A stretch of 9,739 nt of DNA from Thiomicrorhabdus sp. (GTDB lineage Bacteria > Pseudomonadota > Gammaproteobacteria > Thiomicrospirales > Thiomicrospiraceae): contig JAKITH010000030.1 of the NCBI GenBank assembly GCA_021648185.1, positions 1 through 9,739 on the forward strand. The letters are read 5' to 3'. The first letter of the stretch is position 1. Each line of letters starts with the position of its first letter. The notes below the pieces were generated by a model, which saw only the letters and a program-made list of their open reading frames with translations, made no database searches and was not told the origin of the DNA. Shown here piece after piece: positions 1 to 5,469 of the stretch. The translations under genes were made by a program, and so were the position numbers.

Positions 1-635
1 CCTCTTTGATATAGCTGTTCATTCAAAGGTGTAAATGCGTGTGAAAACACATCAAACCAAACTTGTTGATTCATATTCGAATGCAACGGCGGGTGGCCAT
101 TGGTGTCCCCATCCAGCATATCCAACTTATGCGCCATCTCATGCAGCAGTACCTGATTGGCGTGTCTGCGTAATGGGTGGGGCTGGTCGTCTTGCCAGTT
201 AATGATAATTCCCCCTTGATAATGGGTTTCGCCCGATTCAAACCCGCCCCAACTGGCGGGTAATCCTTTTTCATTAAAGGTCGTTTGTCGTCCATTATGA
301 AAGGGTGCAGGGTAGACCCATATTTGCCGCCAATTATGAATCCATGTTAACCCTCGATCCTGTTCAGGGTCTTCCAATCCAAATAATAAAATAGCCGCTT
401 GCGTTGCAATGGTGACCTGCATGGTATCGCTTAAACGAAAGCCTTTAACGGGGGTAATTATTTTATGGCTTAACACTAGGCTGGCCAGCAATCGTAAATG
501 CATTTTTTCACGATTGGTATAGCGTTGCATCAACGGCATGGCAGTAATGGTTTGATGCCATAAGGTGAGAGGGATTTTGCTTTTTTGAAGCGAACGCCGT
601 AATAAAAACCGATTTATTTGAGTGGTCAAAAACAT
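1..635 (-). CDS. mtfA: MtfA-like zinc-dependent peptidase (M90 family), 3' end outside window
   Basis: The frame is open without a stop from an ATG at 635 to the left edge, giving 211 residues; I translated it by hand. Residues 165-169 read HEMAH, the HExxH zinc-peptidase motif, followed by KLDMLDGDTNGHPPLH, the typical MtfA context (E. coli has HELAHKLD). Upstream are W-rich segments (WIHNWRQIWVYP, GGIIINWQDD) usual for the family. E. coli MtfA is about 265 residues; the third zinc ligand, a Glu roughly 60 residues after the motif, would lie outside the window. In E. coli the protein is a cytoplasmic peptidase that binds the repressor Mlc and affects glucose PTS control; whether Mlc exists here is unknown. 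An AAGGGA ribosome site lies about 9 bases before the ATG. The gene is divergent from the porin. The family call is firm; the physiological role is inferred. Confidence 0.9.
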   Translation of the reverse strand, partial: MFLTTQINRFLLRRSLQKSKIPLTLWHQTITAMPLMQRYTNREKMHLRLLASLVLSHKIITPVKGFRLSDTMQVTIATQAAILLFGLEDPEQDRGLTWIHNWRQIWVYPAPFHNGRQTTFNEKGLPASWGGFESGETHYQGGIIINWQDDQPHPLRRHANQVLLHEMAHKLDMLDGDTNGHPPLHSNMNQQVWFDVFSHAFTPLNEQLYQR

Positions 636-663
636 GCTTTAATTCCCTTGAGTAAGCATAACG

Positions 664-669
664 ATTATA
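664..669 (-). promoter_or_regulatory. Putative -10 element for mtfA
   Basis: The minus strand reads a perfect TATAAT here, 28 bases before the mtfA ATG, which would give a leader of about 20 bases. The matching -35 region is weak (TGGAGT at 17-bp spacing), so this is a suggestion only. Confidence 0.4.
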
Positions 670-706
670 GAGTATAACGATAAGTCACTCCAGCAGAGAT
701 AAATTT

Positions 707-747
707 GGGGTCAGAGTAAAGCAGGGCGTTATTTTTACTCTGACCCC
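707..747. repeat. REP-like hairpin (GGGGTCAGAGTAAA inverted repeat)
   Basis: A perfect 14-bp inverted repeat, GGGGTCAGAGTAAA at 707-720 and its complement at 734-747, surrounds a 13-base loop. This word is familiar from REP-type repeats and from the ends of REP-associated tyrosine transposase (RAYT) genes in many gammaproteobacteria. No transposase is encoded nearby, so it would be a non-autonomous copy. It lies between the divergent mtfA and porin genes and upstream of the likely porin promoter. It could also stop or pause transcription, but it lacks a clean U-tract. Confidence 0.6.
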
Positions 748-763
748 AGGATTCTCTTTTTAG

Positions 764-781
764 CTGTCATTAAATCGTCAC
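764..781 (+). promoter_or_regulatory. PhoB-box-like site upstream of the porin
   Basis: The bases CTGTCATTAAATCGTCAC form two imperfect direct half-sites in 11-bp register (CTGTCAT, then TCGTCAC), close to the PhoB consensus CTGTCAT-N4-CTGTCAT. The site is about 95 bp before the porin start. Possible -10 elements downstream are CATATT (801-806) and CATAAT (814-819), but neither is at the ideal spacing from a Pho box. If real, the porin would be induced by phosphate limitation. Confidence 0.35.
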
Positions 782-876
782 CTACACGACATCAAGAGGA
801 CATATTTCACTGCCATAATGCTGACCTGTAACAAGGCAGTATTAAAAAATAACACTCATTTGAGGGAGTAATAAAA

Positions 877-1941
877 GTGAAAAAGAATTTAATGACATTG
901 GCTATTTCGGCGGCATTGGCTGTACCATTTTCTGCAAGTGCGGTGGAAGTTGCGGGAGACAAGTTGAATGTTTATGGAAAAATTCATGTATCGATTGATA
1001 ACAGCAATCAAGATGATCCGACGGTTAAAAATGATGGCATGAGTGTTTCCAGTAACTCTTCTCGCTTAGGGTTTAAGGGCAAAATTCCATTGGATAACGG
1101 AATGAATGTTATTTGGCAAGCCGAGCAAGAAGTGCGTTGGGACGATGGTTCTAAAGGTAACTTTGCCAACCGTAACAGCTATGTAGGGTTAGCCAGTGGC
1201 GCGCACAGTTTACGTGTGGGGGTTTATGATACGCCGTTTAAAGTGGTCGCATCTAAATGGGGCGTGTTTGGTGATTCTGTAGGAGAGCGTCGTGCTTTAT
1301 TAGGCGCGAGTTACAGTGACAATAATAAATTAAACCAGCGTCCGGATAATGTGGTGATGTATAAGTTTAAAAATGACTCTTTAAAATTCCAAGCGATGTA
1401 TGCCGTAGATCCTGAAGATCAAAAAACAGGGTCTATTGATGACAATGATCGCTCTGTCTTGAGTACGGGTGTGTGGTGGAAACTGGATAATGTACAGTTG
1501 TCTGCGGCGTATTCGGATTGGAAAAAACACAGTAAAATGGGCGATGGAACCACGTTACGTGTTGCGGCAACAGTGGGTCTTGGCAGTCACCAGATAGGAG
1601 CCATTTATGAAGATATTACGCCAGATATCACCAACTCTTGGGATCGCAGTGCTTATGGTGTGAACTGGAAGTGGAAGTTTGCTTCCAATACGGATGTTCG
1701 TGCACAGTACATTGTGGTGGATGATGCCAAAAATCAAGTGGATACCGGTGCAACCAAAATAGCCTTAGGTCTGTTCCATAAATTGGATAAGAGTGCCGAA
1801 GTCTATTTAGCGTATGGCGCAACCGATAACGAGGCGAATGCAAGCTTTCAAGCGGTAGACGGTGGACACGGTGATGAAGTGAAAACCGTTAATGGGGGTA
1901 GCCCAAGCTCGGTGTCTGTTGGTTTAATTTATAAGTTTTAA
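877..1941 (+). CDS. Outer-membrane porin, Gram-negative trimeric type
   Basis: A 354-residue protein, a normal length for the 16-strand general porins. Residues 1-22 are a clear Sec signal peptide (MKKN, hydrophobic core, cleavage after SASA), and the mature chain begins VEVAGDKLNVYGKIHVSID, the typical first beta strand of proteobacterial porins. It ends in YKF, the C-terminal aromatic residue recognised by the BAM machinery, and contains alternating amphipathic strands throughout (NRNSYVGLA, LRVGVYDTPF, VVMYKFKNDS). The start is GTG, supported by GAGGGAG eight bases upstream; the next in-frame ATG, residue 6, would shorten the signal peptide. It should form a diffusion channel for small hydrophilic solutes; specificity cannot be read from the sequence. 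It is monocistronic, followed by a strong terminator, and may be under Pho control. Confidence 0.92.
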   Translation: MKKNLMTLAISAALAVPFSASAVEVAGDKLNVYGKIHVSIDNSNQDDPTVKNDGMSVSSNSSRLGFKGKIPLDNGMNVIWQAEQEVRWDDGSKGNFANRNSYVGLASGAHSLRVGVYDTPFKVVASKWGVFGDSVGERRALLGASYSDNNKLNQRPDNVVMYKFKNDSLKFQAMYAVDPEDQKTGSIDDNDRSVLSTGVWWKLDNVQLSAAYSDWKKHSKMGDGTTLRVAATVGLGSHQIGAIYEDITPDITNSWDRSAYGVNWKWKFASNTDVRAQYIVVDDAKNQVDTGATKIALGLFHKLDKSAEVYLAYGATDNEANASFQAVDGGHGDEVKTVNGGSPSSVSVGLIYKF

Positions 1942-2014
1942 AACGTTTAAGTATCCGCTTCATAAGCTTTTTTCTCCTTCCCCCACGAGTAGAAAAGTCT
2001 TAGGGAGTGAATAA

Positions 2015-2064
2015 AAAATAAACGCCCTTCGTTGTCTGCGATTGCAACGAGGGGCGTTTATTTT
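2015..2064. terminator. Bidirectional rho-independent terminator
   Basis: A 20-bp stem (2015-2034 with 2045-2064, one G-T wobble) has a GC-rich core, a 10-base loop and A-rich/T-rich outer arms, giving a U-tract in both directions. It ends porin transcription on the plus strand. On the minus strand it is the first convincing terminator downstream of btuF and of the RES-Xre pair. Confidence 0.88.
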
Positions 2065-2100
2065 GCCTATTTATAATAACTCAGGAGCCCTCAATAGGCA
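2064..2100. repeat. Short inverted repeat next to the terminator
   Basis: TGCCTATT (2064-2071) is complemented by AATAGGCA (2093-2100) across a 21-base loop. It abuts the terminator and may be a secondary stem for minus-strand transcripts. No gene was found in 1942-2245 apart from the btuF relic. Confidence 0.3.
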
Positions 2101-2120
2101 TAGAGCAACGGTTTATAAGG

Positions 2121-2208
2121 CTACTCTTTAGCGGTTATTTGATAGTGCTTTCTGGCTTGATCCACTTTTTGGCAAAGCGATTCTAGGGCATTAATCAGTA
2201 GCGGTGGG
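2121..2208 (-). pseudogene. Relic of the btuF 3' end
   Basis: On the minus strand this stretch encodes LINALESLCQKVDQARKHYQ followed by ITAKE and a TAG stop at 2121-2123. It matches the C-terminus of the BtuF encoded at 3607-4488, which has E instead of K and ends SVSQ. The nucleotide match runs over 2138-2208 against 3621-3693, with 42 identical bases at 2151-2192 and four mismatches over the first 61 bases. A 2-base deletion near 2200 shifts the frame and an upstream TAA stop follows, so nothing larger is encoded. The differing C-terminal tail and its position 57 bases before the bidirectional terminator suggest this is the original btuF end, displaced by insertion of the intervening segment. 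The remnant of a second btuF copy is the alternative. Confidence 0.75.
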
Positions 2209-2245
2209 GATTAGGGTTATAGATTCAGGTGAAGGTTTATTGACG

Positions 2246-2959
2246 CTAAAAACGATATACTTTTTTGGAGTCAAGGTGCTTAAACAGTACTTGATTTTGG
2301 CTTAGTTCGCATAGCCATAGTGCTTTGTTTTTTGGTTTTTTTTGTGCAAAGGCATTGGGAGTAAATAGCCCAATGCAAAGCCCTTGTTTGGTATCTCGGG
2401 CGGATGTGTATTCAAATGCTTGTACGCCAGCTTGTCGCATATCAGTGCCTAATTGTTGGGTAGTTTGATAGTGGCTTGGATGTGTTAAGTCTTCTTTATA
2501 AGCATGGAATTCAGAGCTTTGAAGCTGTATGCCATTGGGTGTTTTATAGCCAACTGAAAAAGAGTGGTGTTCTGTGTAAATTCTATTTTTAGGGGGGGGG
2601 AAGTTTTTAGAGCACATGGATTGCCAAAACAAGGTGCGGTAATAAGCCATTTCTGCCAGTACAGTGGGGATGGTTTTGGCGCCGTAAAATAAACTGGGTT
2701 CATGCGTGCCTCCAAATCGTGAACCCCATTTAAGTGGTGGGTATCTAAAGGGTGTTAGTAAAAGGTAATCATAAGCGTGAAAACAATCAAATGGGTAAGT
2801 AGGCTTACTGATTTCAAGCATTTGTTCGAGCAAAAATTGCTCATCTAGAGAGTCTACAAACGCCAAGGTGGCCACTTGTTCTTGGCTTTCTACCATTCGG
2901 TGTAATGTACCGGAGATTGGTTGAATGTGCGTTTCACCTTGGCAGGCATTCCAAATCAT
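2246..2959 (-). CDS. RES-domain toxin of a type II toxin-antitoxin pair
   Basis: A 237-residue protein with the RES-family signature: Arg in KWGSRFGG (R81), Glu in VLAEMAYYR (E103) and Ser in EYTSARD (S186), the three polar residues that name the family. Characterised RES toxins degrade NAD+ and stop growth. The length suits the longer proteobacterial RES proteins. Its start overlaps the antitoxin stop by one base (TAATG), so the two are translationally coupled with the antitoxin first, as expected for RES-Xre modules. A run of nine C in the coding strand (2592-2600) encodes the PPP at about residues 121-123 and could slip. The frame is intact. Activity is inferred from family and context. 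Confidence 0.9.
   Translation of the reverse strand: MIWNACQGETHIQPISGTLHRMVESQEQVATLAFVDSLDEQFLLEQMLEISKPTYPFDCFHAYDYLLLTPFRYPPLKWGSRFGGTHEPSLFYGAKTIPTVLAEMAYYRTLFWQSMCSKNFPPPKNRIYTEHHSFSVGYKTPNGIQLQSSEFHAYKEDLTHPSHYQTTQQLGTDMRQAGVQAFEYTSARDTKQGLCIGLFTPNAFAQKKPKNKALWLCELSQNQVLFKHLDSKKVYRF
2592..2600 (+). repeat. G9 homopolymer in the RES gene
   Basis: Nine G on the plus strand (C in the coding strand) followed by AAGTTTTT. It lacks the AAAATT word seen after the other long G-runs of this window but is of the same length class. A one-base length change would shift the toxin frame about half way along, before the conserved Ser. Confidence 0.6.
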
Positions 2960-3330
2960 TAAACCTTGCTCCTAATGGCATCAACAAAGCGTAATACCTC
3001 CATTAAACCTTGAATGGTTTTGATTTGTTCGGCGGGAACGCCCCCCGTCATGGTATTTGGGGTGCGCATAAAATGTTGCATCCAAATTTTATCCCCCCCT
3101 GTTAAGGCGTAAAGCGCACGGGCAATACGAATTAAAATTAATGCCAGTTCTCCCTCTTTGCTTGTGGGGGAGAGCGTTGGATTTTTTTTAAGTTTGCTTA
3201 TTACCGTTCGGTGTACACCTAATACTGAGGAAAGGTCTGTATTTGAAAGCCCAAGCTGTTCGGCAACATTAATTGTCGCTTTGGTTAATACGTCTTGTTG
3301 GTTTGGTACGGTTTGTCGCATGATACTCAT
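2959..3330 (-). CDS. Xre/MbcA/ParS-type antitoxin, partner of the RES toxin
   Basis: A 123-residue protein. Residues about 19-50 form an Xre-like helix-turn-helix (AEQLGLSNTDLSSVLGVHRT). Residues about 60-120 resemble the DUF2384 toxin-binding region, with GGDKIWMQHFMRTPN, GGVPAEQI and a C-terminal VLRFVDAIRSK helix. In this family the C-terminal part blocks the NAD-binding cleft of the RES toxin and the N-terminal part represses the operon. The ATG at 3330 has AAGGAAAG four bases upstream. The in-frame ATG at residue 4 is a less likely alternative because it sits further from that site. A palindrome lies 31-47 bases upstream. The coding strand carries G7-AT-AAAATT at the GGDKI codons. It is co-oriented with and downstream of the cobalamin operon, and acquisition as part of an inserted segment is inferred. 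Confidence 0.88.
   Translation of the reverse strand: MSIMRQTVPNQQDVLTKATINVAEQLGLSNTDLSSVLGVHRTVISKLKKNPTLSPTSKEGELALILIRIARALYALTGGDKIWMQHFMRTPNTMTGGVPAEQIKTIQGLMEVLRFVDAIRSKV
3085..3099 (-). repeat. G-run/AAAATT word, copy 1
   Basis: On the minus strand: seven G, AT, AAAATT. It lies inside the antitoxin gene and encodes GGDKI. Confidence 0.6.
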
Positions 3331-3360
3331 AAAACTTTCCTTTTGAATACAAAAAACGTA

Positions 3361-3377
3361 ACTACTCAGCGAGTAGT
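3361..3377. promoter_or_regulatory. Palindrome upstream of the antitoxin gene, candidate Xre operator
   Basis: ACTACTC-AGC-GAGTAGT is a perfect 7-bp inverted repeat with a 3-base centre, 31-47 bases before the antitoxin ATG. A TTGACT -35-like hexamer on the minus strand (3375-3380) overlaps its edge, so binding could block RNA polymerase; no good -10 was found at normal spacing. The bases 3358-3370 are also identical to 13 bases of the right tip of the adjacent MITE, so the palindrome may be a fused pair of MITE tips instead. Confidence 0.4.
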
Positions 3378-3387
3378 CAATTGGTAA

Positions 3388-3510
3388 GGTAACTGCTCAG
3401 ATGGCGCCTGAAAAAGGTCAAATCAAGGCGAAAAATGTGAGTTTACACCTGTAAATGATCATTTTTTAACACAGAGTTGACCTTTTTCAGGGGCTAGCTG
3501 AGTAGTTACC
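3388..3510. mobile_element. MITE-like 123-bp hairpin element
   Basis: Arms 3388-3421 and 3477-3510 match as inverted repeats at 30 of 34 positions, beginning GGTAACT(G/A)CTCAG and containing CCTGAAAAAGGTCAA. The inner part is also self-complementary: AAAAATG (3431-3437) with CATTTTT (3460-3466), and TTTACA-CC-TGTAAA at the centre, so the whole element can fold into one long hairpin. It encodes nothing. Size, full-length symmetry and intergenic location suit a MITE. No clear target duplication was found. It has no U-tract downstream on the minus strand, so I do not call it a terminator. The rest of 3331-3606 holds only the antitoxin leader and a short AT-rich stem near 3546-3563. Confidence 0.65.
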
Positions 3511-3606
3511 AAAAAACAAGATAAGAGTTTGGAGTTCTATTTTCAACATATGGATTGATATGTGATTATAGCATTTTCAGGCCATCTTTTTCACCGGTTT
3601 TACGCG

Positions 3607-4488
3607 TTATTGAGAGACGCTTTGATAATGTTCTCTGGCTTGATCCACTTTTTGGCAAAGCGATTCTAGGGCATTTATCAGTCGAGCGGTGGGTCTTTGG
3701 TAGTGATTGTTGTTAAGCAGATAGATTTGTTCGTTTTTAACCGCTTGTAGATTGGAGTATTTTTGCCAAAAGGTCAGCCAATTTTGTTGAAAACTGGCTT
3801 GTCCGCCTAATAAAAACAGTTGGGGGTTTCGCTCAAATAAGCTCTCTAAGCCAATACTTGCCGTGAGCTTGGGGAGGTCGTGATAGCTGTTGGTGGCGCC
3901 ACATGCAGCAATGGCTTGGCTAATAAACTGATCGCCATTCATGGTAATAATGGGTTGGTGCCAAATTTGATAAAAGCTGCTAATGGGTGTGCGGTGTTGG
4001 TAGGTTTGCCGAATGCGATTGAGCGTGTCTCTTAATGCTTGTGCGGTTTGTTGGGCTTGAATTGGGCTACCAACGTATTTACCCAATTGCTCAATTCGGT
4101 AGGGAATGTCCTCCAAGGTTTTGACCTCAAACAGCTGTACATTAAACCCCAACTCTTTAAGACGTTTGATGTCCTGTGGGCGGTTGCCCGATGTCCAGCC
4201 TAAAATCAGGTCGGGATTGAGTTCAATAATTTTTTCTAAGTTGATGGCATTGTAACCGCCAATAATCGGTTTTGTGAGCGCTTCTTTGGGGTAGTCTGAA
4301 TAGGAAACTACGCCCACAATTTTCTCCCCCCCCCCTGCGGAGTAAAGCATTTCAGTAATGTGTGGGGCAAGTGAAATGATGCGTTGGTAGGCGATTTCTT
4401 GCGTGCCATAGGCTGAATGGGGGGTGGCAAAAATTAGAAAATAGAGTAAGTAAAGACTAAGGGGTTTCGTGGCATTTAATTGTGGCAT
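3607..4488 (-). CDS. btuF: Cobalamin/corrinoid-binding periplasmic protein BtuF
   Basis: A 293-residue ABC-transporter substrate-binding protein of the BtuF/FecB class (E. coli BtuF is 266). Residues 1 to about 28 form a signal peptide with an LYLLYFLIF core. The mature part starts YQRIISLAPHITEMLYSAG, typical of the family, and VVSYSDYPKEA closely resembles E. coli BtuF. The Trp in SFYQIWHQP corresponds to the corrinoid-contacting Trp loop, and NNHYQRPTARLINALESLCQKV matches the C-terminal helix. It captures cobalamin or cobinamide in the periplasm for BtuCD, whose genes are not in this window. It is the last gene of the operon, 14 bp after cbiB, with AAGGA overlapping the cbiB stop. Ten consecutive G encode part of AGGGEK (residues 52-55) and could slip. 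Its 3' end is duplicated at 2138-2208. Confidence 0.92.
   Translation of the reverse strand: MPQLNATKPLSLYLLYFLIFATPHSAYGTQEIAYQRIISLAPHITEMLYSAGGGEKIVGVVSYSDYPKEALTKPIIGGYNAINLEKIIELNPDLILGWTSGNRPQDIKRLKELGFNVQLFEVKTLEDIPYRIEQLGKYVGSPIQAQQTAQALRDTLNRIRQTYQHRTPISSFYQIWHQPIITMNGDQFISQAIAACGATNSYHDLPKLTASIGLESLFERNPQLFLLGGQASFQQNWLTFWQKYSNLQAVKNEQIYLLNNNHYQRPTARLINALESLCQKVDQAREHYQSVSQ
3621..3693 (-). repeat. Direct repeat partner of the btuF relic
   Basis: This 3' end of btuF matches 2138-2208 in the same orientation at a 1483-bp offset, with 42 identical bases at 3634-3675. The pair brackets the RES-Xre module and the MITE. Confidence 0.85.
4318..4335 (-). repeat. G-run/AAAATT word, copy 2 (G10)
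   Basis: On the minus strand: ten G, AG, AAAATT. It lies in btuF at the GGGEKI codons and is the longest homopolymer in the window. Confidence 0.7.
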
Positions 4489-4502
4489 GGGCGAGATTAT
4501 CC

Positions 4503-5450
4503 TTATGTATTTTGAACAATAATAGCGAAAATTATCAGGCTATAGAGAAACATATCCACACGATTACGGTGGCTTAAACACCGTTTAACATGCTGTTTGG
4601 TCAGTTGTTTGGTGGCATTGTGATGACCAAAATAGGGCTTGGGTTTGAGTTGGCCAAAGTAGACGGTATCGCCACCCAGTTGGGCGTTTATATTGAGCGC
4701 CATGGCGGTAATGGGGTGGCCTGCATTGGGGCTGTCGTGTTGTTTTCCTTGGGGGTAAAACTGCCATAATGGCCATTTTAGGTTGACGATCATAATGAGC
4801 AGTGCGGTGATTCGAGCAGGAACCCAATTGACGATGTCGTCCAGTTTGGCGGAGGCTTTGCCAAATTTTTCGTAGCGTTCGGTGCGGTAGCCGACCATGG
4901 AATCAAGCGTGTTAATGGCTTTATAGAGTGCGATGCCGGGCAGACCAAACAGCAGTAAATAAAACAGCGGGGCAATGACGCCATCGCTTAAATTTTCGGC
5001 ATAGGATTCAATGCCTGCTTTATAGCAGTCGCTGTTATTGAGCGTTTGGGTGTCTCGGCTGACCAGATGTTTTAAGGCGTCTTGAGGGTGTGGCATTTGT
5101 ATTAGCTGTAAAACGCTGTCGTGCAACATACGGTGTGCAATGAGGGTTGAGGCGATGAGTGAGAGGCTGGCGATGAGAAACAGTTGGGAGAGGGGGGGGG
5201 AGAAAATTAAACTCATTTCCACAAGCAGTTGTTGCACGGCATAAGCGATGCTTCCGACCAATAATAGGGTAAACAGCGTGAGCATGACTCCTCTTGCGAT
5301 GCTTTTTTGAAAGGCTTTTTTTTCAAACCATTTAATAGCGTCGCCAATGAATATAACGGGGTGTTTAATGCCATTAAATTCACCAAAAACTCGATCTATG
5401 AGCAGGGCTAAGAGAGCAATGATTAAAATATCGGCACCATGAAACAGCAT
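4503..5450 (-). CDS. cbiB: Adenosylcobinamide-phosphate synthase CbiB
   Basis: A 315-residue inner-membrane protein, the usual CbiB length (CobD in Pseudomonas nomenclature). It condenses adenosylcobyric acid with (R)-1-amino-2-propanol phosphate to give adenosylcobinamide phosphate. Family motifs in order: KHPVIFIGDAIKWFEK (29-44), SRDT (131-134), ESYAENLSDGVIAPLFY (148-164), NTLDSMVGYRTERYEKFGKA (180-199) followed by KLDDIVNWVPAR, and SPNAGHP (240-246). Hydrophobic segments near 6-19, 53-73, 87-105, 157-177, 212-223 and 299-312 fit a polytopic membrane protein. The ATG at 5450 is preceded by a G9-AG ribosome-binding tract. It follows the decarboxylase gene, which supplies its substrate, after 19 bp. 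A C9 run in the coding strand (5192-5200) encodes the SPPL turn at residues 84-87 and is a potential slippage site. Confidence 0.95.
   Translation of the reverse strand: MLFHGADILIIALLALLIDRVFGEFNGIKHPVIFIGDAIKWFEKKAFQKSIARGVMLTLFTLLLVGSIAYAVQQLLVEMSLIFSPPLSQLFLIASLSLIASTLIAHRMLHDSVLQLIQMPHPQDALKHLVSRDTQTLNNSDCYKAGIESYAENLSDGVIAPLFYLLLFGLPGIALYKAINTLDSMVGYRTERYEKFGKASAKLDDIVNWVPARITALLIMIVNLKWPLWQFYPQGKQHDSPNAGHPITAMALNINAQLGGDTVYFGQLKPKPYFGHHNATKQLTKQHVKRCLSHRNRVDMFLYSLIIFAIIVQNT
5192..5208 (+). repeat. G-run/AAAATT word, copy 3
   Basis: On the plus strand: nine G, AG, AAAATT, within cbiB on the non-coding strand. The 17 bases are identical to copy 4 but inverted. Confidence 0.7.
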
Positions 5451-5452
5451 AA

Positions 5453-5469
5453 AATTTTCTCCCCCCCCC
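5453..5469 (-). promoter_or_regulatory. G-run/AAAATT word, copy 4, acting as cbiB ribosome-binding site
   Basis: On the minus strand: nine G, AG, AAAATT, filling the gap between the decarboxylase stop and the cbiB ATG. The GGAG at its end lies eight bases before the ATG, so this repeat provides the Shine-Dalgarno sequence. Changes in G number would alter the gap and possibly ribosome affinity but not the SD-to-ATG spacing. Confidence 0.7.

Noticed and set aside
71..295. Small minus-strand frame in the mtfA region
   Set aside because: It is out of frame with the HEMAH-containing peptidase reading, which is continuous from 635 to the edge.
1555..1843. Minus-strand open frames opposite the porin gene
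   Set aside because: They are shadows of the porin gene with no recognisable protein features.
3546..3563. ACATAT/ATATGT stem downstream of btuF as a terminator
   Set aside because: The stem is only six AT-rich pairs with no U-tract, too weak for intrinsic termination.
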